DNA of 64,000 nt from Anaerostipes caccae L1-92 (GTDB lineage: Bacteria > Bacillota > Clostridia > Lachnospirales > Lachnospiraceae). Each line of letters begins with the position of its first letter. Position 1 is the stretch's first letter. The notes under the pieces are model-generated. The model was given only the letters and a program-made list of their open reading frames with translations, did no database searches and was not told the DNA's origin. Made by a program: the position numbers and the translations under genes. Positions 43,689 through 50,347 of this stretch are shown here, piece after piece. The stretch is taken from contig NZ_AP023027.1 in NCBI RefSeq assembly GCF_014467075.1, forward strand, positions 457,001 through 521,000. The letters run 5' to 3'.

Positions 43689-44408
43689 ATGAAAAAAGTA
43701 ATATCTAATCTTCTTTTGGCTGTGTGCATCGTCGTCTTTTTATTCAGCGGATGGAAACTCGTGGGGTATTATCTGGAATATAAGAAGGCAGATGATGAAT
43801 ATGATAAGATAGCACAGGAAGTGGTCAAAACAAAAGGGAAAGAACGAATCATTGATTTTGAGAAACTCAGGAAGATCAATCCGGATACCATCGGCTGGGT
43901 CTATGCCAAGGGAACCAATATCGATTACCCGGTCGTCCTTGGGAAGGATAACGATTATTACCTGCACACCACGTTTGAGGGGACAAAAAACAGCTCCGGA
44001 GCAGTCTTTATGGACAGCCACGGGGATAAGGATTTCCGCGCGGAGCACAATATTATATACGGGCACCATATGAGAAACGGATCGATGTTTGCAGACCTTA
44101 TGGAGTTCCGCGAGCAGAGCTTTATCAAAAAACAGGATACGATCACCCTGTATACTCCGAGTGGGAAGAAGGATCTGAAGGTCGTTGCTTCTTACGCAAG
44201 AAAGGCCGACAAGCTGATTCCGATCACATTTGGGGACAGGAAGGACATGAAGAAATATCTGGAGGAGATTTTGTCCATGAGTGATATCCAGTCCAGGATA
44301 CCGAAGAAGACTGTGATGAAAACAAAGAAACTGTATACGTTTGTCACATGCAGTTATGAACAGGAAGATAACCGTACGTTTGTACATGCGATTGAGAGCA
44401 AAGATTAA
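43689..44408 (+). CDS. srtB: Class B sortase
   Basis: Membrane-anchored transpeptidase, 239 aa, with one N-terminal helix (about 5-25). The catalytic set is visible: His127 region (YGHHM, His126/127), Cys221 (FVTCSYEQ) and Arg229 (DNRTFVHAI). Length and the YPVVLGKDNDYYL segment fit class B. It attaches proteins bearing an NPQTN-like signal to peptidoglycan; no such substrate is encoded nearby within the window. It starts at ATG 43689 after GGGAGGGAAGCTGC, and GH25 follows 11 bp later. Confidence 0.92.
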   Translation: MKKVISNLLLAVCIVVFLFSGWKLVGYYLEYKKADDEYDKIAQEVVKTKGKERIIDFEKLRKINPDTIGWVYAKGTNIDYPVVLGKDNDYYLHTTFEGTKNSSGAVFMDSHGDKDFRAEHNIIYGHHMRNGSMFADLMEFREQSFIKKQDTITLYTPSGKKDLKVVASYARKADKLIPITFGDRKDMKKYLEEILSMSDIQSRIPKKTVMKTKKLYTFVTCSYEQEDNRTFVHAIESKD

Positions 44409-44419
44409 CGAGGACTTAT

Positions 44420-45184
44420 ATGTTCAAATTTACAAGGAAAAATAAAAGGGAACTTGCAGTGATCTGCACGTTTCTTTTTATTGTCACTTTTATTTTTATA
44501 TGGATCATCCAAAATATCGGGCTGCCGATCGAGACGAAAGTCGAAAACGGCCATATCAAGGTGATCGATGTTTCAAAATATAACCATAAAGTCAACTGGA
44601 AGAAAGTAAAGGACAGCCAGATCAACCACGCTGTCTTAAAGATCGGCTCCGGTGCGGGAAAAAAGAAAAAGGGCACAGAAGATCCAATGTTTATTTCCAA
44701 TTACCGGAACGCAAAGATCTCATCCATTCACTGCGGAGTTTATTATTATTCTTATGCCAAAGACGCGAAAGCGGCAGTGAAAGAGGCAAAACACTGTATT
44801 TCCCTGCTGAAAAAGCATGATATTGACCCGGAAGATCTGAAGCTTCCAGTGGTATTTGACATTGAGGAAGAGGAAGTCATGAAAACCGGAAAAAAGAATG
44901 TGACGGCGCTGACAAGAGCTTTCTGTGAAGAGATCAAACGGGCGGGTTACGTGCCCATGGTCTATTCCAACGCTTACTTTTTGAAACACTATTTTGATTA
45001 TGAAGGCATTAAAGCATATAAACTGTGGGTGGCCCATTACACGAAAGAAGAGGAGCCGGATATTCCATTTCAATACCACATGTGGCAGTTTACGGATCAG
45101 GCTTCTGTTCCCGGGGCAAACACGGAAAGCGGCCACTGCGATCTGAATTACTATTTAACAGATAAGGAAGGAAACCTGTTATGA
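44420..45184 (+). CDS. GH25 muramidase (Lyc-type lysozyme), membrane-anchored
   Basis: 254-aa beta-1,4-N-acetylmuramidase. An N-terminal transmembrane anchor (about 11-33) precedes a GH25 barrel with Asp50 (IDVSKYN), the acidic cluster FDIEEE (Asp147, Glu149), and the C-terminal DLNYYL. Here the protein is anchored rather than released. It lies between srtB and a ketopantoate-reductase-like gene whose start overlaps its stop by 4 bp. It likely works in cell-wall remodelling or outgrowth with the neighbouring NlpC/P60 protein. Confidence 0.88.
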   Translation: MFKFTRKNKRELAVICTFLFIVTFIFIWIIQNIGLPIETKVENGHIKVIDVSKYNHKVNWKKVKDSQINHAVLKIGSGAGKKKKGTEDPMFISNYRNAKISSIHCGVYYYSYAKDAKAAVKEAKHCISLLKKHDIDPEDLKLPVVFDIEEEEVMKTGKKNVTALTRAFCEEIKRAGYVPMVYSNAYFLKHYFDYEGIKAYKLWVAHYTKEEEPDIPFQYHMWQFTDQASVPGANTESGHCDLNYYLTDKEGNLL

Positions 45185-46122
45185 GAGAAATCAAAAAAGC
45201 GGCATTGATAGGACTTGGGGCGATCGGAGGATTCGCGGCACCGGGGATTTGCAAAGCGCTGGGCAGTGAAAATTTCTGCGTCATCGCGGGAGGAGAGCGC
45301 AGAAAGCGTCTGGAAAGAGACGGAGTTATCATTAACGGAAAACAATGGAAATTCCAGACGGCCGAGCCCTCATGGGAGAGAGAGCCGGCGGATCTTGTTA
45401 TTTTGAGTGTGAAATATACGGCCCTTGACCAGGCCATCAAAGATATCAGGAATCAGGTAGGGGAACACACTGTCATCATGTCTCTGCTGAACGGAGTGGA
45501 AAGTGAGGAGAGGATCAAAGCCGCCTACCCTGATAATGAAGTATTATATTCGGTGATACGGGTTCCGGCCCTCCACCATGGAAATGAAATTTCCTTTCCG
45601 GAGGGTTCCGGCAAAATTTCTTTCGGCCATGCGTATAATGATACATGGTCGGAGACCGTGTGTTCTGTGAGGGAGGTATTTGAAAAGGGAGGTATTTCAT
45701 ATGAAGTGCCCAAAGATATGCTGAGGAATATGTGGCATAAGTTTATGACGAATGTCAGCGAGAATCAGAGCGCTGCCATTCTCCGTGTCCCCTACGGCAT
45801 CTGGACCATCAGTGAAGACGCCAATGAGCTGAGGGAGCAGGCGGCCAGGGAAGTCATCGCTATTGCCGGAAAGAAAGGTATTCATCTGACAGAGGAAGAT
45901 CTTATGGAACACAGGACCTATTTTGAGGGCGCTCCGTTTTACGGGAAACCTTCGACTCTTCAGGACATCGAGGCCGGAAGGAAGACGGAGGTGGAGATGT
46001 TTGCAGGAGCGGTCATAAGAATGGGAAAGGAGCTGGGTATCCCAACTCCTTATAATCAAATGTTTTATCACTGTATCAAGACCCTGGAAACGTGGAATGA
46101 CCACCAAAAGGATCACAAATAA
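45181..46122 (+). CDS. Ketopantoate reductase family protein (PanE/ApbA)
   Basis: NADPH-dependent 2-dehydropantoate 2-reductase-type enzyme, 313 aa. It has the Rossmann motif ALIGLGAIGGFAAP (glycines 11, 13, 16), the segment LLNGVESEERI, and the C-terminal domain with WHKFMTNVSENQ and KPSTLQDIEAGRKTEVEMFAG, the latter holding the conserved Lys/Glu region. ATGA overlap couples it to the GH25 gene. The fold is shared with other 2-keto reductases, so pantothenate synthesis is probable but not certain. Confidence 0.83.
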   Translation: MREIKKAALIGLGAIGGFAAPGICKALGSENFCVIAGGERRKRLERDGVIINGKQWKFQTAEPSWEREPADLVILSVKYTALDQAIKDIRNQVGEHTVIMSLLNGVESEERIKAAYPDNEVLYSVIRVPALHHGNEISFPEGSGKISFGHAYNDTWSETVCSVREVFEKGGISYEVPKDMLRNMWHKFMTNVSENQSAAILRVPYGIWTISEDANELREQAAREVIAIAGKKGIHLTEEDLMEHRTYFEGAPFYGKPSTLQDIEAGRKTEVEMFAGAVIRMGKELGIPTPYNQMFYHCIKTLETWNDHQKDHK

Positions 46123-47030
46123 GATGACGCATAGGATACAAGTTCCAGTAAAACCGCATATCCGAAACTGATGATCAAAGCCGCATAGTAGGAGATACCG
46201 GCGGCTTTTTCATTTGGCCAGCTTCGGCGGATATCCTTGTTAAGCCACGTCTTCAGATAGCCGGAACGGCCGCACAGGCGGGAAATGGCTATGAGGATCA
46301 GAACACTCAGCACCAGAAAAGCAATGCTTACAGGAATCAGGACTGCGATGGCCTGAAGCCTCTGGGCCGTGGATACGGTCTGGTTCATAAGCGAAGAATT
46401 GCCGGTCAGTCCGTAGATGATGCTGGTTATGACGCTGACGCCGTTAAATGCGGCGTGGAGCAGCATACAGGAATAAATACTGTCGGAGGCCTCCAGAAGC
46501 AGACCCAGGACCAGTCCCAGGACAAAGGCATAGCTGAACTGATTAAAATTCATGTGTGCGATGCCGAAAAACAATGCGGTCAGCAGGATTCCTTTGATGG
46601 GACGAGCTTTCCGAAGACCGGAATAAAGAACGCCTCGGAACAGCACTTCCTCCACGATCCCCGGAAGTACAGACAGCGCCAGGATAGACAGCCAGGGATT
46701 CTGTGAGGCCGTGGACACACTGGAAGTAATGAAATCCCGGAAAATCAGCTGGCTTACATTGTTGATCAGGCTGATAAAAGGCAGGATTGTAAACGCCAAA
46801 AGGACGGAAAGCAAAGCAGCCGCCGGTCTCAGAGGCTTCAGATGAAGTCTCTTTTTTACATCTTCTCTGCAAAGCTTCAGATAACCGATGCCAAGTCCGA
46901 GCAGCACCAGATAAAACACGATCATAAACAAGTATCGGTCCTGTACTGCAAACTGCAGCAGAGGGGAAATAAAAAAGTACACAAACAGATACATCAGGCA
47001 GAAACAGCCCGGTGTCTTAAAATATTTCAT
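46113..47030 (-). CDS. CPBP-family intramembrane metalloprotease
   Basis: 305-aa polytopic protein with about 8 helices and the CPBP (Abi/CAAX-type) motifs: EEVLFRGVLYSGL, then FGIAHMNFNQF and LLHAAFNG, providing Glu and His metal ligands. Such proteases process prenylated or other membrane substrates, act in sporulation sigma-factor regulation, or serve bacteriocin self-immunity. Its 3' end overlaps the convergent ketopantoate-reductase gene by 10 bp. AAGGAG lies about 12 nt before ATG 47030, a slightly long spacing. It follows cvfB on the same strand. Confidence 0.85.
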   Translation of the reverse strand: MKYFKTPGCFCLMYLFVYFFISPLLQFAVQDRYLFMIVFYLVLLGLGIGYLKLCREDVKKRLHLKPLRPAAALLSVLLAFTILPFISLINNVSQLIFRDFITSSVSTASQNPWLSILALSVLPGIVEEVLFRGVLYSGLRKARPIKGILLTALFFGIAHMNFNQFSYAFVLGLVLGLLLEASDSIYSCMLLHAAFNGVSVITSIIYGLTGNSSLMNQTVSTAQRLQAIAVLIPVSIAFLVLSVLILIAISRLCGRSGYLKTWLNKDIRRSWPNEKAAGISYYAALIISFGYAVLLELVSYASSYL

Positions 47031-47053
47031 ACAATATCCAGCTCCTTGTAAGT

Positions 47054-47890
47054 TTATTTTGCACGAATGGTTCCGCCGGTGATCTCGATTTTATTCTGCT
47101 TTAGTAATCGTCCGACGGCCCGCTTAAAGGCATTTTTGCTGAGGCCCAGCTCTTTGTCGATCATGGCAGGACTCGCCTTGTCGGTGAATGGGAGTACCCC
47201 GTCGTAGCTTTTGATCGTTTCCATGACCAGTTCGCTGTCTGCATCCATCTGAAGATATGCTTTCTCTCTCGGGGAAAGATCCAGTTTGCCGTCTTCCCGG
47301 ACGCGGACTACCCGGACATTTACAGAGTCCCCCACAGAAAGTCTGATGTGGCATTCGCTGAGCGGGATCAGGCCGAAATACTGGTCATCTACGGCCACAA
47401 ACGTACCGATCTCAGGGTTGATGCTGTATACGGTGCCTGTCACCCAGTCATCCTTCTCATAGTCATGTTCACTGCTCAGTGCCTGATAAATCTTCATGGA
47501 AGCACAGAGACGCCGGCTTTTGTCGATATAGAGCCTGACCAGATAAGAATGATCCGGCCGGATCTTGGAGGTCTGCTCTTTAAACGGGAGGAACAGGTCT
47601 TTTTCCAGTCCCCAGTCCAGAAACGCGCCGATATCTGTGATTTCTTTGACTTTGAGGACAGCCAGATGTCCCATCGTAATGAGAGGATGGGAAGTCGTGG
47701 CGATCGGACGGTCTTTTGAATCCTTGTAGACGAAGACGGATATGCGGTCTCCGACTTGGGCTCCCTCCGGAACCTGTTTTTTGGGCAGAAGGATGCTCTG
47801 CTCTGTCACACCTTCCTCATCATTTAAATATGCGCCGAAATCGGCAAATTTTACAATATAAAGTTCTTGGTTTTCTCCTAATTTAATCAT
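47054..47890 (-). CDS. cvfB: S1-domain RNA-binding protein CvfB
   Basis: 278-aa protein with tandem S1-like OB-fold domains (about 1-60, 65-130, 140-215) and a C-terminal winged helix (KASPAMIDKELGLSKNAFKR). It is the CvfB/YitL type that affects virulence and RNA metabolism in Firmicutes. I take ATG 47890 (MIKLGEN), which has AAAGGAAGAACT in front; a longer frame to 47959 lacks initiation signals. It shares a divergent intergenic region with mazG. Confidence 0.87.
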   Translation of the reverse strand: MIKLGENQELYIVKFADFGAYLNDEEGVTEQSILLPKKQVPEGAQVGDRISVFVYKDSKDRPIATTSHPLITMGHLAVLKVKEITDIGAFLDWGLEKDLFLPFKEQTSKIRPDHSYLVRLYIDKSRRLCASMKIYQALSSEHDYEKDDWVTGTVYSINPEIGTFVAVDDQYFGLIPLSECHIRLSVGDSVNVRVVRVREDGKLDLSPREKAYLQMDADSELVMETIKSYDGVLPFTDKASPAMIDKELGLSKNAFKRAVGRLLKQNKIEITGGTIRAK

Positions 47891-47985
47891 AGTTCTTCCT
47901 TTCTTTGTTTCATTATTATAGCATAAATCCCTTTTCATTTGCAGAAAATGTGATACCATAAAAAGAAAACGGAGGGAGTCTTAAA

Positions 47986-48414
47986 ATGCAGGAAAAAGAA
48001 TACTATACAATCGAAGATTTTATCCAGGTAGTAAAAGAACTGCGGGGAGAAAACGGATGCCCGTGGGATAAAAAGCAGACACATGAATCCCTGATTCCCT
48101 GTCTTGTGGAGGAGAGCGGGGAAGTGGTGGAAGCCATAGAACATCATGACATGCAGAATCTGGAGGAGGAGCTTGGAGACGTTCTCCTTCAGGTGGTGAT
48201 GCATGCAAGGATTGCCGAGGAACGGGGAGATTTCAATTTTTCGGATGTGGTGGACGGAGTGTGCAGGAAAATGATTCGAAGGCATCCTCACGTGTTTGGA
48301 AATGAGACATTTTCCACTCGGGAGGAACAATTATCCAGCTGGAGGAAGATTAAGGAATTAGAAAAGATAGAAAAGAAGCGCAAAGCCCGTGAATTGGCTG
48401 AAAATAAGGAATAA
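47986..48414 (+). CDS. mazG: MazG-type nucleoside triphosphate pyrophosphohydrolase
   Basis: 142-aa single-domain MazG. Features seen: ENGCPWDKKQTHESL, the metal-binding EESGEVVEA and EEELGDVLLQ helices, and RHPHVFG. It removes noncanonical or excess NTPs. It is half the length of two-domain E. coli MazG but typical for short clostridial forms. ATG 47986 follows GGAGGGAGTC. It precedes hup, rqcP, yabP, yabQ and divIC, the same neighbourhood as Bacillus yabN-yabO-yabP-yabQ-divIC. Confidence 0.9.
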   Translation: MQEKEYYTIEDFIQVVKELRGENGCPWDKKQTHESLIPCLVEESGEVVEAIEHHDMQNLEEELGDVLLQVVMHARIAEERGDFNFSDVVDGVCRKMIRRHPHVFGNETFSTREEQLSSWRKIKELEKIEKKRKARELAENKE

Positions 48415-48427
48415 AGCGCATTTTGGC

Positions 48428-48456
48428 TTGACATGCTGTCACCTTAATTATACAAT
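48428..48456 (+). promoter_or_regulatory. Strong sigma-A promoter of hup
   Basis: TTGACA (48428-48433), a 17-bp spacer and TACAAT (48451-48456): near-consensus, as expected for an abundant nucleoid protein. It lies 60 bp upstream of the hup start. Confidence 0.85.
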
Positions 48457-48515
48457 GAACTCATGTAATCGAAGAGCAGAAAATGCTTATGACGAAATTA
48501 GGAGGAATATAATCA

Positions 48516-48794
48516 ATGAACAAAACAGAATTAGTTGCGGCTATCGCAAGCAAGACTGAATTATCTAAAAAAGATGCAGAAAAAGCTTTAAAAGCTTTCA
48601 CAGATGTCATTGCAGAAGAATTAAAGAAGGGTGAGAAAATTCAGTTAGTTGGTTTCGGAACTTTTGAAGTTTCTGAGAGAGCTGCAAGAGAAGGAAGAAA
48701 CCCAAGAAGCGGTGAAGTGATGAACATTCCTGCATCTAAAGCTCCAAAGTTCAAAGCCGGAAAAGCTCTGAAAGATATCGTAAACGAAAAATAA
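48516..48794 (+). CDS. hup: HU-family DNA-binding protein
   Basis: 92-aa nucleoid protein. It has the dimerisation helices MNKTELVAAIASKTELSKKD and the DNA-binding arm FGTFEVSERAAREGRNPRSG with the intercalating proline region. Codon use here is more A/T-ending than in neighbours (many TTA and AAA codons), consistent with high expression. AGGAGGAATATAATCA precedes ATG 48516. A terminator follows at 48812. Confidence 0.95.
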   Translation: MNKTELVAAIASKTELSKKDAEKALKAFTDVIAEELKKGEKIQLVGFGTFEVSERAAREGRNPRSGEVMNIPASKAPKFKAGKALKDIVNEK

Positions 48795-48811
48795 TCACAG
48801 AACGACAAATC

Positions 48812-48849
48812 AAGCTGCCCTTCTACATTGTATGGGCGGCTTCTTTTAT
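48812..48849 (+). terminator. hup terminator
   Basis: AAGCTGCCC (48812-48820) pairs with GGGCGGCTT (48834-48842, one G-U), then TCTTTTAT. It may be leaky, allowing read-through into rqcP. Confidence 0.65.
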
Positions 48850-48867
48850 ATTAAGGAGTTATATGGA

Positions 48868-49107
48868 ATGAGACTAGACAAATTTCTGAAAGTATCCAGG
48901 CTGATCAAACGCCGGACCGTTGCCAACGAAGCGTGCAGCGCCGGGAGAGTGACCGTCAACGGCAAAACTGCCAAAGCCGGGACAGATGTAAAACCGGGGG
49001 ACGAGATCCGCATCCAGTTCGGGAATAAAGAGGCGGCCGTGGAAGTCCTCCGGGTGGAAGAAACCGTAAAAAAAGACCAGGCGGCAGAATTATACAAATA
49101 CATTTGA
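48868..49107 (+). CDS. rqcP: S4-domain RNA-binding protein RqcP
   Basis: 79-aa S4 protein of the Hsp15/YabO type. Features: MRLDKFLKVSRLIKRRTVAN, then GRVTVNGKTAKAGTDVKPGD. In Bacillus, RqcP (YabO) assists RqcH in alanine tailing of stalled nascent chains on 50S subunits. The start taken is ATG 48868 with AAGGAG 9 nt upstream; an ATG at 48832 lies within the hup terminator. It is followed by yabP. Confidence 0.88.
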   Translation: MRLDKFLKVSRLIKRRTVANEACSAGRVTVNGKTAKAGTDVKPGDEIRIQFGNKEAAVEVLRVEETVKKDQAAELYKYI

Positions 49108-49114
49108 TGTTTTT

Positions 49115-49144
49115 CACATGATTTTCGTTCTCCTTTCATATAGT
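49115..49144 (+). promoter_or_regulatory. Possible sigma-E-type sporulation promoter of yabP
   Basis: CACATGATT (49115-49123), a 13-bp spacer and CATATAGT (49137-49144) resemble mother-cell sigma-E elements, whose -10 is CATACAnT-like. The predicted start near 49151 falls inside the loop of the hairpin at 49130-49163. Confidence 0.38.
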
Positions 49145-49163
49145 GTATAAACTATGAAAGGAG
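49130..49163 (+). promoter_or_regulatory. Hairpin that masks the yabP ribosome binding site in read-through transcripts
   Basis: CTCCTTTCATA (49130-49140) pairs perfectly with TATGAAAGGAG (49153-49163), whose 3' end is the yabP Shine-Dalgarno. The left arm overlaps the candidate sporulation -10. Transcripts starting at about 49151 would therefore lack it and leave the ribosome binding site free. Confidence 0.6.
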
Positions 49164-49171
49164 ATTTTTTC

Positions 49172-49462
49172 ATGATAGAAGATAGACAACCTATGAAAAC
49201 ACATAAAGTGGATCTGCTGAACCGCTCTCTGGGTGTCATTACGGGAGTGAGGGATGTAGTGTCCTTCGACCTGAATGAGATCATACTCGATACGGAACAG
49301 GGACTCCTGATGATCAAGGGGTTTAACCTGCATGTGAAAAAGCTTTTGGTGGAAAAAGGCGAGGTGGAGATTGACGGCAAAGTTGACAGTTTCCTGTATT
49401 CAGATGTGGATGACCATAACGGAGGCAAAAAAGAAGGGCTGCTCGGAAGGCTGTTAAAATAA
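49172..49462 (+). CDS. yabP: Sporulation protein YabP
   Basis: 96-aa protein of the YabP/YqfC family, needed in the mother cell for spore formation in Bacillus. Recognisable are LLNRSLGVITGVRDVVSFD and GLLMIKGFNLHVKKL. ATG 49172 is chosen with AAAGGAG 8 nt upstream; the ORF reaches back to 49154 across that site. It is followed directly by yabQ (stop and start share one base). Translation from upstream transcripts may be blocked by the hairpin at 49130-49163. Confidence 0.88.
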   Translation: MIEDRQPMKTHKVDLLNRSLGVITGVRDVVSFDLNEIILDTEQGLLMIKGFNLHVKKLLVEKGEVEIDGKVDSFLYSDVDDHNGGKKEGLLGRLLK

Positions 49463-49941
49463 TGCAGGAAGCAGTGTTAGGCCAGCTTTATTTCTTCCTG
49501 GGGGCTGTCTGGTTCGGGGCATGCCTGCTCCTTGTCTATGACGGCATCAGGAGTTTCCGCATCGTATTCCGGCACAAATTATGGATCGTATCAGTGGAGG
49601 ATGTGCTCTACTGGATTTTTGTGGGCTTCTTGTGTTTTCGGTTTCTCTGCTGGTATAATTGGGGAGAGCTCCGCGGATTTTTCTTTTTAGGACTGATCAT
49701 CGGCATGGCGGTCTATTATATGCTCATCAGCCCGAAGGTATTAGAAGGCCTTGTGTTTTTATTACATAATATCAGAAGGGTTTTTGGGAAAATATTTCGT
49801 ATTATCCGCCATCCCTTTGCAAAAGCGGGAATAAATATGAGATGGAGATTGAAACAGGAGAGAAAAAACGTTAAAATAGCCTTAATGAGGAAGGGGCACA
49901 AAAGAGGTGAGACACATGGGGAGAAAGATAAGCAGTTATAA
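49462..49941 (+). CDS. yabQ: Spore cortex biosynthesis protein YabQ
   Basis: 159-aa membrane protein of the YabQ family, needed for spore cortex assembly. About four helices lie in the first 100 residues (LYFFLGAVWFGACLLLVYDG, then VLYWIFVGFLCFRFLCWYN and FFLGLIIGMAVYYMLIS), with a basic cytoplasmic tail. The start codon overlaps the yabP stop. The 3' end overlaps divIC by 26 bp. Position and topology support the call. Confidence 0.88.
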   Translation: MQEAVLGQLYFFLGAVWFGACLLLVYDGIRSFRIVFRHKLWIVSVEDVLYWIFVGFLCFRFLCWYNWGELRGFFFLGLIIGMAVYYMLISPKVLEGLVFLLHNIRRVFGKIFRIIRHPFAKAGINMRWRLKQERKNVKIALMRKGHKRGETHGEKDKQL

Positions 49942-50218
49942 AAAGGGACTCAGGAAGCGCACAAGAGTGATCTTATTTGTCGTCATTGTGTTTGTCATTG
50001 TGATGTCCATTGCTTACCGGAGGCTGTGGGAAAAGTCGGCGGCGCTTCAAAAAGAGGAGGCCCAGCTGGAACAGCAGATAGAAAAGGCGAAAGATAAAAA
50101 GCAGGAGCTGAAGGATAAGAAGGAATATATTAAGACCAAAGAATTTATAGAAAAGACTGCACGTGAAAAATTCGGACTGTTTTATCCGGATGAGTATGTA
50201 GTTAGACCATCAAAATGA
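49916..50218 (+). CDS. divIC: Septum formation initiator family protein DivIC
   Basis: 100-aa bitopic division protein. A basic N-terminus, one helix (about 15-33) and an extracytoplasmic coiled coil (about 38-75: QKEEAQLEQQIEKAKDKK) end with the FtsL/DivIC-type ARTREKFGLFYPDE-like motif (TAREKFGLFYPDEYVV). I take ATG 49916 with GAGGTGA upstream rather than GTG 49907. It lies inside the end of yabQ, as in related genomes, and is followed by a terminator. Confidence 0.88.
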   Translation: MGRKISSYKKGLRKRTRVILFVVIVFVIVMSIAYRRLWEKSAALQKEEAQLEQQIEKAKDKKQELKDKKEYIKTKEFIEKTAREKFGLFYPDEYVVRPSK

Positions 50219-50231
50219 TGGAACCAAAAGA

Positions 50232-50261
50232 AGTCTGACATGGATGTCAGGCTTTTTTTTT
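50232..50261 (+). terminator. divIC terminator
   Basis: AGTCTGACAT (50232-50241) pairs with ATGTCAGGCT (50244-50253, one G-U), followed by a long T-run. Confidence 0.85.
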
Positions 50262-50347
50262 GCCTTTCTTTCCGCTTCAAGCGGAAATTTACGAACTATC
50301 ATCAAAAATGCCATATACCTATAATGAATAACAAAGAGGAGGAAACT

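Noticed and set aside
50240..50347. N-terminal extension of the PRD regulator
   Set aside because: The frame is open but runs through the divIC terminator and lacks a start signal; ATG 50348 has an excellent ribosome binding site.
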